A DNA stretch of 64,000 nt. It comes from Franzmannia pantelleriensis. GTDB lineage: Bacteria; Pseudomonadota; Gammaproteobacteria; Pseudomonadales; Halomonadaceae. Under the pieces are notes generated by a model. It made no database searches. It was not told the origin of the DNA and saw nothing but the letters and a program-made list of their open reading frames with translations. Location: the NCBI RefSeq assembly GCF_900102875.1, contig NZ_FNGH01000003.1, positions 124,001 to 188,000 of the forward strand, written 5' to 3'. Position 1 is the first letter of the stretch. Every line of letters begins with the position of its first letter. A program made the translations under genes and the position numbers. Shown piece after piece: positions 7,838 through 16,578 of the stretch.

Positions 7838-9684
7838 CGGATTTCAAACCAGTTGAAGCGCTGCGAATCGGAAATATCGTTGAAGTCGCTGGGACTTCGA
7901 TACGTGTTGAGCTAAGCGGTGAAGTTTCTGAGTTGACTCGTAGTTATGATGGGCGTATTTACCCCATCGGCCAGATAGGTAGCATTGTAAAAATTCATTT
8001 TGGACGTAAGCTTATATTTGGCTTTGTTACCTTGCTGCGTATGCGGTCAGAAGATTTGATTGAGCATGGTACAGCAGTGCCACCGGATTCTGATCAGCGG
8101 ATAATGGAAGTAGAGCTATTCGCTGAAGGTGTCTGGGATATGCCAAAGGGAAGATTAAATTTCTCCCGTGGTGTTTCTACTTACCCTTTACCTCAGCAAG
8201 GTGCATATTTGCTGACCCGAGAAGAGGCAACGGGGCTATTCCAATCCGCAGAAGGTGATAGGCCTGATGATGGAAATAATCCGCTAGTCCCATTCGGTCA
8301 CTACGTGGGCACAGAAGCTGCCCCCTGCCGAGCAAATATTGACAAGATGTTTGGCATGCACTGTGCGGTTCTAGGCTCGACGGGTTCAGGTAAGTCGGGT
8401 GCCGTGGCTGCACTGCTACATAGTGTATTGGAGCACAAAGCTAATGGTGAAGACTCTCTTAAGCCAAACATCATTATCATTGATCCCCACGGTGAATATG
8501 GCGCCGGATTCGAGGAGCAAGCTGTTGTCTATCGAGCCTATGATCCGATTGGGTCAGAGGGTGTTGAAGGAGCTCCCATCAAGTTACCTTACTGGTTGAT
8601 GAGCGCAGATGAGTTCAGGCACCTCGTTATCGGTAAGACGGAACAGGAAGCCACCTCCCAGAACAACATTATCTATAAGGCAGTCACCCATGCCCGAATG
8701 GTTGCCGCAGGTCTTGCAATACCAGCACCTGATGATTATGGAAGCCCTGCGCCCGAAGGCGGTCGCTCACATGATGAGTCACAGCCAGTAGATGGTGTGG
8801 ATGAAGCAAAACTATTGGAATTTGATCGAGACAAGCCTCGACCATTTTGTCTTGTAGAGTTTGAGCGTCATATTAGATACTTACAAGCAGGAAGGGTTCA
8901 GGGCAGTCAGGTAAATAAGGTTACCGATTCTGAATTCAATCAAAAATTCAAATCACTCTTAGATAAGCTTTCGGTGCTGCGCAGAGACCCGAGGATTCAT
9001 TTCTTAATGGGTAACTGGGACCTGGAGTCGCCATCCTTATCTTCAGTTATCAATCAGCTAGTCGGGCAGCCAGGAAGTGGTCAAGCAGATGATAATAAGA
9101 TCAAGATATTGGATATTTCTGGCTTACCTAACGAGGTTGCCGGTCCACTAACAGCGATGTTGGCAAGGCTGCTATTCCAATACAAGCTTTATCAAACGGC
9201 AGATGAGCGAGCAAAAGATCCGATCTTGCTCGTTTGTGAAGAGGCTCATCGATATGTGCCGGACCGAGGGGAGGCCCAATACGCCTCAGCTCAAACAGCG
9301 GTACGTAGAGTTGCCAGAGAAGGCAGGAAGTATGGCCTTGGATTGATGTTGGTGAGTCAACGACCAGCTGATATTGAGAGTACCGTTATCTCCCAATGCG
9401 GTACTTGGCTAGTGCTTCGATTGACCAACCATTCAGATCAACAACATGTTGCGCGTTTTCTGCCCGATGGCCTAGCAGGGATGGTTCGTACGTTACCCAA
9501 CTTGGCACAGCAGGAAGCAATTTTCGTTGGTGAAGGAGCATCGTTACCTTCTCGAGTTCGTATTAAAGACCTCGCCAAAGAAAAGCTCCCCCGATCCCAA
9601 AGTGTGAAATTCGCTAGGGGGTGGCATGGAGAAGGTTTATCCGCAGAAGAACTTGGTAGAGTTGCGGAGCGCATGGTGGGCTAA
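7834..9684 (+). CDS. herA: HerA-type ATPase of the SIR2-HerA defence system
   Basis: Hexameric DNA-translocase-type ATPase of 616 residues. The N-terminus (LRIGNIVEVAGTSIRVEL, then IGQIGSIVKI) is a HAS-barrel domain. The ATPase core has Walker A GSTGSGKSG near residue 180, Walker B IIIIDPHGEYG near 213 and the EEAHRYVP motif near 469, followed by SQRPADIESTV. The start at 7834 overlaps the sir2 stop, and the earlier in-frame ATG at 7777 lies inside sir2. A role with the SIR2 subunit in abortive anti-phage defence follows from the published pairing of these families. It ends 123 bases before hamA, and no promoter is obvious to me in that gap. Confidence 0.85.
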   Translation: MTDFKPVEALRIGNIVEVAGTSIRVELSGEVSELTRSYDGRIYPIGQIGSIVKIHFGRKLIFGFVTLLRMRSEDLIEHGTAVPPDSDQRIMEVELFAEGVWDMPKGRLNFSRGVSTYPLPQQGAYLLTREEATGLFQSAEGDRPDDGNNPLVPFGHYVGTEAAPCRANIDKMFGMHCAVLGSTGSGKSGAVAALLHSVLEHKANGEDSLKPNIIIIDPHGEYGAGFEEQAVVYRAYDPIGSEGVEGAPIKLPYWLMSADEFRHLVIGKTEQEATSQNNIIYKAVTHARMVAAGLAIPAPDDYGSPAPEGGRSHDESQPVDGVDEAKLLEFDRDKPRPFCLVEFERHIRYLQAGRVQGSQVNKVTDSEFNQKFKSLLDKLSVLRRDPRIHFLMGNWDLESPSLSSVINQLVGQPGSGQADDNKIKILDISGLPNEVAGPLTAMLARLLFQYKLYQTADERAKDPILLVCEEAHRYVPDRGEAQYASAQTAVRRVAREGRKYGLGLMLVSQRPADIESTVISQCGTWLVLRLTNHSDQQHVARFLPDGLAGMVRTLPNLAQQEAIFVGEGASLPSRVRIKDLAKEKLPRSQSVKFARGWHGEGLSAEELGRVAERMVG

Positions 9685-9807
9685 CCATGGAGTGGTTAGA
9701 AGCCCCAGGTACTACCTGTAGTGATCATTAGTGGCATTGTTGCATGCGTTAGGGATGGGCTGATTAATCACAGTTGAACAGTTGGGGGGAAGAGGAATGG
9801 GCTCACG

Positions 9808-10620
9808 ATGAGAGACTTGGACATCGATATCAGCGCCATCGCACCATGTTTTGCTGACGAGCACCAGTCTCCCTACGTGCTAGTCTGCGTGTCTGACGAG
9901 CACGCGGCTGCTTGGGCGGATGTACTCGGTGTGCCAGTTCGTCAGTGCTACATCGACGATGCTCTACTCGAGGCGAGGGCGCAGGAGACGGGTCGTACCA
10001 AATCAGAGATCGTCGCCGCTAAGCTGCCGGATCGCGGCTCTACCATGGCAGGTGACTTCGGGGAGATCCTGGTCTTTCTATACCATGCAGCCGTCGAGCC
10101 AGGAACAGAACTAATCGGCCCGAAGAAGTGGCGCCTGAAGCAGGACCGGACGAAGCCGGCGCCATACTCTGATGTTGTTCACTTCGTACTTCCGAACTGG
10201 CCCCAACCCTCCGGGCAAGACCGGATCCTGTGCTCTGAGGTCAAAACGAAGTCAACGGCCGGCGACTCCTCACCGGTCAAGGCGGCGATTATGGACTGCG
10301 AGAAAGACCGGACGAGTCGATTGGCGAAGACCCTTGTCTGGCTGAAGGAACGTGCACTCATCGACGACCTCGGCACCACCACAGTCGATCACTTGGAGCG
10401 TTTCATCAAGGCTACCGACCATCCGCCTGCCCAGAAGCAGTTTCGGGCGGTGGCTATTATATGCGCAAGTCTGGTAGACGAGGAACTCGAGGACACCCCT
10501 GATGAAGAACCGGCAGACCACACGGTGGTCGTGATCGTCGTTCCGAGTTTGAAGCAGCGCTACGAAGAGGTATTTGATGCTGTACATACGACCGTCCTAG
10601 AGACTGGGGAAGGGACATGA
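9808..10620 (+). CDS. hamA: HamA, DUF1837 effector nuclease of the Hachiman system
   Basis: Protein of 270 residues matching the DUF1837/HamA family. A PD-(D/E)XK-like active site is visible: GDFGEIL (Glu86), SDVVHF (Asp122) and SEVKTKS (Glu144, Lys146). In Hachiman, HamA is held inactive by the helicase HamB and degrades DNA when HamB senses damaged or invading DNA. Its stop overlaps the hamB start (ATGA), so production of the pair is coupled. GC content and codon use differ from the SIR2-HerA genes just upstream, which suggests the two systems arrived separately. Confidence 0.8.
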   Translation: MRDLDIDISAIAPCFADEHQSPYVLVCVSDEHAAAWADVLGVPVRQCYIDDALLEARAQETGRTKSEIVAAKLPDRGSTMAGDFGEILVFLYHAAVEPGTELIGPKKWRLKQDRTKPAPYSDVVHFVLPNWPQPSGQDRILCSEVKTKSTAGDSSPVKAAIMDCEKDRTSRLAKTLVWLKERALIDDLGTTTVDHLERFIKATDHPPAQKQFRAVAIICASLVDEELEDTPDEEPADHTVVVIVVPSLKQRYEEVFDAVHTTVLETGEGT

Positions 10621-13604
10621 GGGAGACTCTTGCCAAGTGGGTTAGTGACGCGGACGCTCTCCACCATGTGGAGCGATTCGGATTCTCGCAGCTACCGCTC
10701 CAGTTAGACTATCTGCGTTCGCGAGGCGACGACTACTACATTTCGCTCGTCGGCGAGCTCTTTGAACGGCTTCATGAGCCGTACAGGGATTCTGTCGACT
10801 GGTCGCGCTTGGGCAACGCGATCACTCAGGCAGGAGGCGTCGGGGTCGATCAGGCACTGGCCTATCGCGGGATCTTGTCACCAGAAGCCGCTGTCTTCGC
10901 GGCGGCGGCATTCTACTTCGGGGGCTATTCTGCGTCGGCATACTTGACGCTCAAAGCAGCGGATCCGAATGCCCTCGGAGAGATACAGCGAGCGTGCCAT
11001 GAGCTACTTTCGAGGCCATCGACGATCCAGTCGGCTCGCGTGCGGGCTCTTGTCGGCGCCGTGCGAGGCGGTGACCTCGAGGCAATCCGGTCGCAGATTG
11101 AGCATGCTGCTGAGATGGAGGCATCGGCGCTGCAAACCAATCCGGATGAATGGGTAGGATGGCGCCTGTTCCAACGGATGCTCTCTAGGTTCGCGCAAAC
11201 CAACATCCGTGCCGTCCTCCCAGATGGCGAGGCGGAATTCTGGGATCCCCTCGTTCGGTCGCTCCTCAACCGGGATCCGCCGACATGGGACTTTTTCCCT
11301 TCCCAGATAGATGCCATTAGGAGCGGGCTGCTGGGAGGTATGGCCTCCTTCTCCATCCAGATGCCGACGGGCGCTGGTAAGACAGCACTCTCGGAGACGC
11401 TACTCTTCTATCATCTGAACCGGCACCCGCAGGATGTGGCAATCCTACTTGTTCCCTTTCGCTCACTCGCAGCGGAACTGCGCGGCAGTCTTGTCAAGCG
11501 CCTTGGCCGCATGGGTCTACCAGCTCGATGCGCATATGGGGGGACTGTGCCCACAGGCGGTGAAGTACGAGACCTGGATAATACGCGGGCGCTAGTTGCA
11601 ACACCGGAAGCGTTGTCGGGTCTGCTTAGCGCAGAACCGGGCTTTTTCTCCCGAATCTCCCTCGTGATATGCGATGAAGGGCACCTCCTCGACGGTAAGG
11701 CCCGCGGGGTAGGGCTGGAATTGCTGCTCGCTCGAATGAGAGCCCGCGAGAGCGGCCCGCCAAAGTTCGTCTTTGTGTCCGCTATCGTACCGAATATCGA
11801 AGAGATCAATGCGTGGCTAGGCGGCACGGATGCAACGGTCGTCCGCAGCGACTACCGCCCAGCTCACGCTGATTTCGCAGCGCTTCGTGTTGCCGGCAAG
11901 AACGCCAAAGCGACTGTCGCGCTACAGCTTCATCCGCACCATCATGCATCCACTTTCTCGATCGAGCGTTTTCTGAGCCGCGATGACTTTCGCTATCGTA
12001 ATGCTTCGACAGGTCGGCTGAATACATACTCATTCAACTCCGTGAAAGCTCAGGCCATCGCCGCAGCAAGAAAGGCGCTATCGATGGGGGCGGTTGCTGT
12101 GTTCGCGGCCAACAAGCGTGGCAACCAGGGTGCTGTAGGTCTCGCCGATGAGTTGCTATCGCAACTGGCGAATCCATTGCCCATGCCCGCTCCATTTCAG
12201 TTTGTCGACGATGCCGCAAAGCTTCAGGCCGCCGTAGAGTATTTCACCCTTGAGTACGGCGCATCATGGGTCGGAACACGAACACTCGCGGCAGGAGCCG
12301 TTCTGCATCACGGGGACATTCCGCAGGAAAGCCGTGAAGTTGTGGAAGCGTTAGTTCGCAAGGAGGATGTTCGACTCGCGATCTGCACGAGCACGTTGGC
12401 GGAGGGGGTCAATCTACCAATCAGAACGCTGGTCTTGTACTCGGTACAACGCCGCGGTCCAGACGGGGCCGCGGAGAACCTGCTCGCACGCGACATCAAG
12501 AATCTCGTTGGACGTGCAGGGCGAGCTGGGGCAACAACCAAGGGCCTTGTCATCTGCGCCAACCCTGCGCAATGGCCGTTGGTGGCCCCTGTGGCTCAGC
12601 AGCAGCCGGGCGAGCGCGTTTCTGGTGCACTGATCGAGCTGATGGGACGCCTTCAGGCTGCACTCAACCAGCGGAGCATCACGCTTACGAATGACATCCT
12701 TGAAGGCGCGACCGCGCTCCACACCCTGATCGACGGCATCGATGCAACACTCATCGACCTTGCGGCAGAAGAGCTGGGGGAGGACGAGCTGATACGGATC
12801 GCCGGTGAACTGTCGAGTCAGACCTTTGCGGCCAGCCAGGCTCAGCCCGAGACAACGGCTCTCATGAAACATGTATTCGAGCTACGTGCTCGACGGGTGT
12901 CAGCAATCAAGGGGGCAGGACGACTCGGGTGGATTCGAGAAACGGGTACGCGCGTCCGGATGCTGGAGTCGGTGGAAGTGAAGCTGCTGCCCATGCGGGA
13001 GAGTTGGGATGACATCGCAGTTGCAACCGACCCGGAGCTGACAGAGACGCTGCTGATGTGGGCATGGGACCTTCCCGAAGTGACTGAGGTAGTCAAGGAG
13101 GCGTACAGGGATGCATCCCCGTCACGTTCGGACTTTGTCCGGGTCCTCGATGCTTGGATCGACGGTCAGCCCCTAGTCGAGCTAGCTCGAAGAGCGGGGA
13201 TCGATATCGACACGATGCTGGGTGTTCACGCTAGGGTGATCAGCCACGTCCTTCAGGTAGTGGTCGAACAGGCCGTTGGCTTGCTCAAGAAGCTACTCGA
13301 GGAGAACGAGCGTGAGCTATCGCAAGCCGTGGTCGATTTTCCTGAGCACCTGCGTTTTGGTGTCCCTACGCTAGCAGCTAGGGTTCTTGCGGCCGGCGGT
13401 GTCCGGCACCGGCGAGCTGCTGTTGCCCTTGGCCGAAGCTCCGAACTTGCTGCGATTGGGGAGGACGGTCGAGCTTCTGTGTTTCCCACGGCCCGACGCC
13501 TTCTCGATGATGAGGAACGATGGTTGCCAGTGATGGGGCGCCTAGTGTTGGAGAATACTCGTGAGGACTTGCGAGAAAGCAGTGATCCTGATGATGGAGT
13601 GTGA
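10617..13604 (+). CDS. hamB: HamB, helicase of the Hachiman system
   Basis: Superfamily 2 helicase of 995 residues. Walker A MPTGAGKTALSE lies near residue 249, the DEGH box (VICDEGHLLDG) near 352, FVSAIVPN (motif III) near 388, and motif VI NLVGRAGRAG near 630. Motif ATPEALSGL precedes the DEGH box. A long helical C-terminal part follows. With HamA this is a complete two-gene Hachiman module as known from the literature, where HamB acts as sensor and restrains the nuclease. It overlaps hamA by four bases. Confidence 0.85.
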   Translation: MRETLAKWVSDADALHHVERFGFSQLPLQLDYLRSRGDDYYISLVGELFERLHEPYRDSVDWSRLGNAITQAGGVGVDQALAYRGILSPEAAVFAAAAFYFGGYSASAYLTLKAADPNALGEIQRACHELLSRPSTIQSARVRALVGAVRGGDLEAIRSQIEHAAEMEASALQTNPDEWVGWRLFQRMLSRFAQTNIRAVLPDGEAEFWDPLVRSLLNRDPPTWDFFPSQIDAIRSGLLGGMASFSIQMPTGAGKTALSETLLFYHLNRHPQDVAILLVPFRSLAAELRGSLVKRLGRMGLPARCAYGGTVPTGGEVRDLDNTRALVATPEALSGLLSAEPGFFSRISLVICDEGHLLDGKARGVGLELLLARMRARESGPPKFVFVSAIVPNIEEINAWLGGTDATVVRSDYRPAHADFAALRVAGKNAKATVALQLHPHHHASTFSIERFLSRDDFRYRNASTGRLNTYSFNSVKAQAIAAARKALSMGAVAVFAANKRGNQGAVGLADELLSQLANPLPMPAPFQFVDDAAKLQAAVEYFTLEYGASWVGTRTLAAGAVLHHGDIPQESREVVEALVRKEDVRLAICTSTLAEGVNLPIRTLVLYSVQRRGPDGAAENLLARDIKNLVGRAGRAGATTKGLVICANPAQWPLVAPVAQQQPGERVSGALIELMGRLQAALNQRSITLTNDILEGATALHTLIDGIDATLIDLAAEELGEDELIRIAGELSSQTFAASQAQPETTALMKHVFELRARRVSAIKGAGRLGWIRETGTRVRMLESVEVKLLPMRESWDDIAVATDPELTETLLMWAWDLPEVTEVVKEAYRDASPSRSDFVRVLDAWIDGQPLVELARRAGIDIDTMLGVHARVISHVLQVVVEQAVGLLKKLLEENERELSQAVVDFPEHLRFGVPTLAARVLAAGGVRHRRAAVALGRSSELAAIGEDGRASVFPTARRLLDDEERWLPVMGRLVLENTREDLRESSDPDDGV

Positions 13605-13623
13605 TCCAGCCTGGGGCCGCAGT

Positions 13624-13696
13624 CCTAACAACAGCATGCAACGGACAGCGCTGGGCGCCGCCGCTGATATTGAGCTTTTGCAAGCAGCTGTTGGGC
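13624..13696. repeat. attC-like imperfect inverted repeat after hamB
   Basis: The 73 bases begin CCTAACAACAGCATGCAAC and end GCAAGCAGCTGTTGGGC, which are near reverse complements of each other. The end matches the integron core-site form GTTRRRY; the start is one base off RYYYAAC. Central bases are GC-rich. It could be an integron recombination site or another mobile hairpin. No integrase gene is in the window. Confidence 0.35.
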
Positions 13697-13739
13697 TATT
13701 CATAGGTGGTCTGCAACACGCAAACTGGAGAGTGCCTTG

Positions 13740-15395
13740 GTGAAGCCACGCCCGACCAAACTGCAAGTGCATCAGGTCAACTGCTTCTACAACTATACAG
13801 CGGGCCTTGACGTCATGGATGTGGACCTTCTCAAGACCGCGACGAATCTTCTCAAATCCGGAATGGTCCAAACTGTCTGTTTCTCAGACTTGAAATGCGT
13901 CTACCTTGACGCGGAAGGTGCCGTCCAGCTTGAATGGCTTCGACCGCAAGGGCGTCAGTGGGATTCCCGCTGGACGGTTAAATTTAGCGAAAATCTGCCA
14001 GACTACACAGCTAAGGACCTCATTTTCTGCCTGGAGCTTTCATTCCATGAACAACGCATCGAGGGTGCAGAGGCAAGGCAGCTCCCCCCTCATCTCCGGG
14101 CGGCGCTACCCCCCGTGGTTCTGGAGCGCGACGACTGGACCCTTCCTATACATCCATGGCTCAAACTTTATTCTGACGGAATCATAGTCATTAGCTTCCA
14201 GCTCGACACCACGTGGAGCAACCTAGACGAGGCGGATTTCATTCAAGAAGTCGTCAACCTCTTTCAAAATTATTTCAATCGCGTTTGGGTCCAGGCAGAC
14301 CTTCAGCGCATGGATGCTGAACAGATTATACCTTGCGCATATGAGAGAGAGCTCTCCATTGGTGGCCAGGGAGTCATTGGACGAAAGTCGCAAAAGTTGG
14401 TGAAGGAGCTGCGCCGAAAGGGGCGAGCGGTGCTCGATGACTCTCTTCGAAAGGAGGGACAAACCTTTGAGATTGATGGGAAATATTGGGTTCTTCACCA
14501 AATCGCCGGTTCAGAGGATCAAGCGAAATGGGAGGCCACAATTGATCTTTGCCGGTCCATCTATGTTAGCGCTGTGGCAGGTCTGGCAGTGGCTAGAGAC
14601 AGAAAGAAGGGCAAACGGCCGGCACGAGTACAGCTATGGCAAGGCCGACCCTCTATTTCGTTGATGCGCTTTGTCGACCAGCCCGATTCCAAGGAGAAAC
14701 TGCTGAAGGAATTCGGTCCGTCGATATCCCGCGTGCTCTCGCGATCCGCCGAAATAGTGGCCACCCCGGACTTGCCACCCGACATGCGCCCTTTCGAGGA
14801 CTACTGCTTCCATGGTAATCGAGCGCTCCTCCTTTGGACGTGGCTAAGAGCAACAGATACGCCGGATGATGCCTGGGAGGACGCTAACACCCAGACTCAT
14901 ATTTTGGAGAATCAGGCCAGAGCAGAGCACTTCGAGTATCATAACCTGCGAATTGCGCGCGCATGCGCGACAGCGAGCTCTCCACCATCGGATGAGCACT
15001 TGATTGAAGCTTACGAAGTCTTGGCCGGGGCCGAATCTGTAATCCACCATTCGAGCCAAGCAGGGGAAATCACAGATGCTCTTTACTACTTGCTAGCTGC
15101 ATCCGGAACAACTGGGCTCGTAGAATCGGGAAAGGAGCAGGCACGCTGGCACTTGGACGAACGTCGATACCGAACCGAGAAGAAACGAGCTCAAATTGAT
15201 CGTTGGCTAGCGGGTGTGTTTGGGTTCGTAGGAGTCGCCGGTTTGGCGGACCTTGTAGTTCAACCGTTCCTGACAGGTGCGTTTCCCGACCGTGGAGATG
15301 CCTGGACCGGCCTGACTGCCTTTGCTCTATCCCTCGTTGTGGTCGGTTTCCTTACCGCGATCATTTGGGTCACCAATAAACTTCGACGCGAATGA
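13740..15395 (+). CDS. Unrecognised 551-aa protein with two C-terminal membrane segments
   Basis: I do not recognise this family. The N-terminal 480 residues look soluble and mixed alpha/beta. Residues of about 470-490 are highly charged (WHLDERRYRTEKKRAQIDRW), as in a helix leading into the membrane. Two hydrophobic segments follow at about 493-513 and 525-545, with a short basic tail. This soluble-body plus two-C-terminal-helix layout resembles CorA-like channels, but no GMN motif is present. The GTG at 13740 has GGAG nine bases upstream; TTG at 13737 is also possible. Its place directly after Hachiman and an attC-like repeat makes a membrane-acting defence effector a fair guess. Confidence 0.6.
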   Translation: MKPRPTKLQVHQVNCFYNYTAGLDVMDVDLLKTATNLLKSGMVQTVCFSDLKCVYLDAEGAVQLEWLRPQGRQWDSRWTVKFSENLPDYTAKDLIFCLELSFHEQRIEGAEARQLPPHLRAALPPVVLERDDWTLPIHPWLKLYSDGIIVISFQLDTTWSNLDEADFIQEVVNLFQNYFNRVWVQADLQRMDAEQIIPCAYERELSIGGQGVIGRKSQKLVKELRRKGRAVLDDSLRKEGQTFEIDGKYWVLHQIAGSEDQAKWEATIDLCRSIYVSAVAGLAVARDRKKGKRPARVQLWQGRPSISLMRFVDQPDSKEKLLKEFGPSISRVLSRSAEIVATPDLPPDMRPFEDYCFHGNRALLLWTWLRATDTPDDAWEDANTQTHILENQARAEHFEYHNLRIARACATASSPPSDEHLIEAYEVLAGAESVIHHSSQAGEITDALYYLLAASGTTGLVESGKEQARWHLDERRYRTEKKRAQIDRWLAGVFGFVGVAGLADLVVQPFLTGAFPDRGDAWTGLTAFALSLVVVGFLTAIIWVTNKLRRE

Positions 15396-15472
15396 CTACC
15401 AATCAAGGTTACTGCTCGCTAATAAGTTACTCGACCCGACTCTCACTACGTTCAGAGAGGATCAGCTCCACC

Positions 15473-15522
15473 GCTACATCAAGCGTCACTAAACGTCCGC
15501 TCCTGGCCGTAAGCGGTAATTC
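15473..15522. repeat. 50-bp direct repeat, copy 1
   Basis: The sequence starts GCTACATCAAGCGTCACTAA, continues ACGTCCGCTCCTGGCC and ends AAGCGGTAATTC. It is closely similar to 17292-17340. A small hairpin (CCGCT/AGCGG) lies inside. The two copies bound a roughly 1.8-kb AT-rich segment with orphan genes. The rest of 15396-15547 shows nothing else. Confidence 0.6.
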
Positions 15523-15559
15523 AAGTTAGCATTTTAGGGAGGGATATATTGCTCGATGG

Positions 15560-15982
15560 TTGATTAGTTTGTGTGGGGATCATTTTGATCTTGAAGAGTT
15601 TCCTCGATGGTTTCCCGATGGTGATGTTTTTTCATTTGAGGAGAATGGCTGCGAATATCTTTCGGGGTCTGCTTTCGAATCGCATGAAGAGTTTTCTAAA
15701 ATCTATGATATGTCGCTTCAAGTCATTGATGAGTTATCGGCTATAATATCTCTTTTACGCCAGGGGCATCGTAGGTCCGCGGATTTAGAAGTAATTAAAG
15801 AGACAGATCATGGTAAGCGCGCAAGGTATAGTTCTGCATCCACTGTTATTACTTTTCTGTCGAAAGTAACGTCAGCCACTGTTGTCGATGGACAGAGTTT
15901 AGAGGATCTTGCTGTAACGCATGAGCAAGAGCTGCTTTCTGTCGTTATTCATAACTATCATTTGCGGGCAGCGCTGGATTAA
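15560..15982 (+). CDS. Hypothetical protein, possibly DUF4279-like
   Basis: Small acidic protein of about 140 residues in AT-rich DNA. The start is unclear: TTG at 15560 has no ribosome site, while AGGGAGG at 15536-15542 is well placed for an ATT codon at 15548 in the same frame, which would add four residues. The beginning (ISLCGDHFDLEEFPRWFPDG) loosely recalls DUF4279 proteins, which open with a GDDFDPEE-like motif; I give this little weight. Its stop overlaps a short frame at 15982. Codon use and GC suggest recent transfer. Confidence 0.45.
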   Translation: MISLCGDHFDLEEFPRWFPDGDVFSFEENGCEYLSGSAFESHEEFSKIYDMSLQVIDELSAIISLLRQGHRRSADLEVIKETDHGKRARYSSASTVITFLSKVTSATVVDGQSLEDLAVTHEQELLSVVIHNYHLRAALD

Positions 15983-16056
15983 TGGGGGCTCTTAAAACAT
16001 GGCCTCGTCTTTATAGAATACTTGAGGAGGTTGAGAGGCACCTCGGAAAAAGTTAA
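15982..16056 (+). CDS. Possible 24-codon ORF coupled to the gene before
   Basis: The ATG overlaps the preceding stop (TAATG). The frame reads MGALKTWPRLYRILEEVERH and ends LGKS. The coupling and the helical, charged sequence suggest either a tiny peptide or the start of a decayed gene; there is no family evidence. Confidence 0.2.
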   Translation: MGALKTWPRLYRILEEVERHLGKS

Positions 16057-16068
16057 TAAAAGTGGGCT

Positions 16069-16221
16069 ATGCTGCTTTCAAGCAGACGCGAACGTCTTAC
16101 TCATTCTGCAAATTGTGCAAAAGTGGATGGAAAAGACGCTCGACATGCTGCCGGAAAGTTCAATGCGCCCAATGACCCCATGAGTCTAAAAGAAGCTGGT
16201 AGTTTTTTTCAAATATTATAA
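16069..16221 (+). CDS. Possible 50-codon ORF in AT-rich segment
   Basis: The frame from ATG 16069 ends at TAA 16219-16221 and contains AKVDGKDARHAAGKFNAPND. Composition looks protein-like, but no clear ribosome site or family is seen. Nothing else is assigned between 15983 and 16470. Confidence 0.2.
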   Translation: MLLSSRRERLTHSANCAKVDGKDARHAAGKFNAPNDPMSLKEAGSFFQIL

Positions 16222-16470
16222 TCAAAGCAATGATTAATGCGTCTTCCTAATGGTATATATGGATTTATGATGTGTGACTGTTCCATATGTGCGCTATTGG
16301 CAAAATATGGAACTTCAGGCTATGCTGATGGGGTGCGCGCTGAATCTGACGAACCAAAGAGGATGTCTTGGAATATTCAGCATGCACGATCATTGTCATT
16401 GTGGCAGGGAGCGGTTGTTGTCGTCGTGTGGATAGCTTTTACTTAACATCATGGTTTCAATAGAGGTAGA

Positions 16471-16498
16471 TTGGGAGGCATGCGGTGTTCTGTATAAT
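16471..16498 (+). promoter_or_regulatory. Candidate sigma-70 promoter for the 16579 gene
   Basis: TTGGGA at 16471-16476 and a perfect TATAAT at 16493-16498 are separated by 16 bases. The ATG at 16579 lies 80 bases downstream. Confidence 0.4.
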
Positions 16499-16578
16499 AC
16501 ATACTGTATGTGTGTGCGTGTTCATCTAAGACCATAGCGCATTTTTCAATATCTGTTAGGCGAATCAAAGGGGGCGAT

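Noticed and set aside
16237-16446. 69-codon frame with CDCSICALLAKYG
   Set aside because: The CxCxxC element hints at a GFA-like protein, but the rest does not fit and there is no ribosome site; too weak to list as a gene.
16492-16510. LexA box near CTGTATAATACATACTG
   Set aside because: The required CTG-N10-CAG arrangement is absent; TATAAT explains the sequence better.
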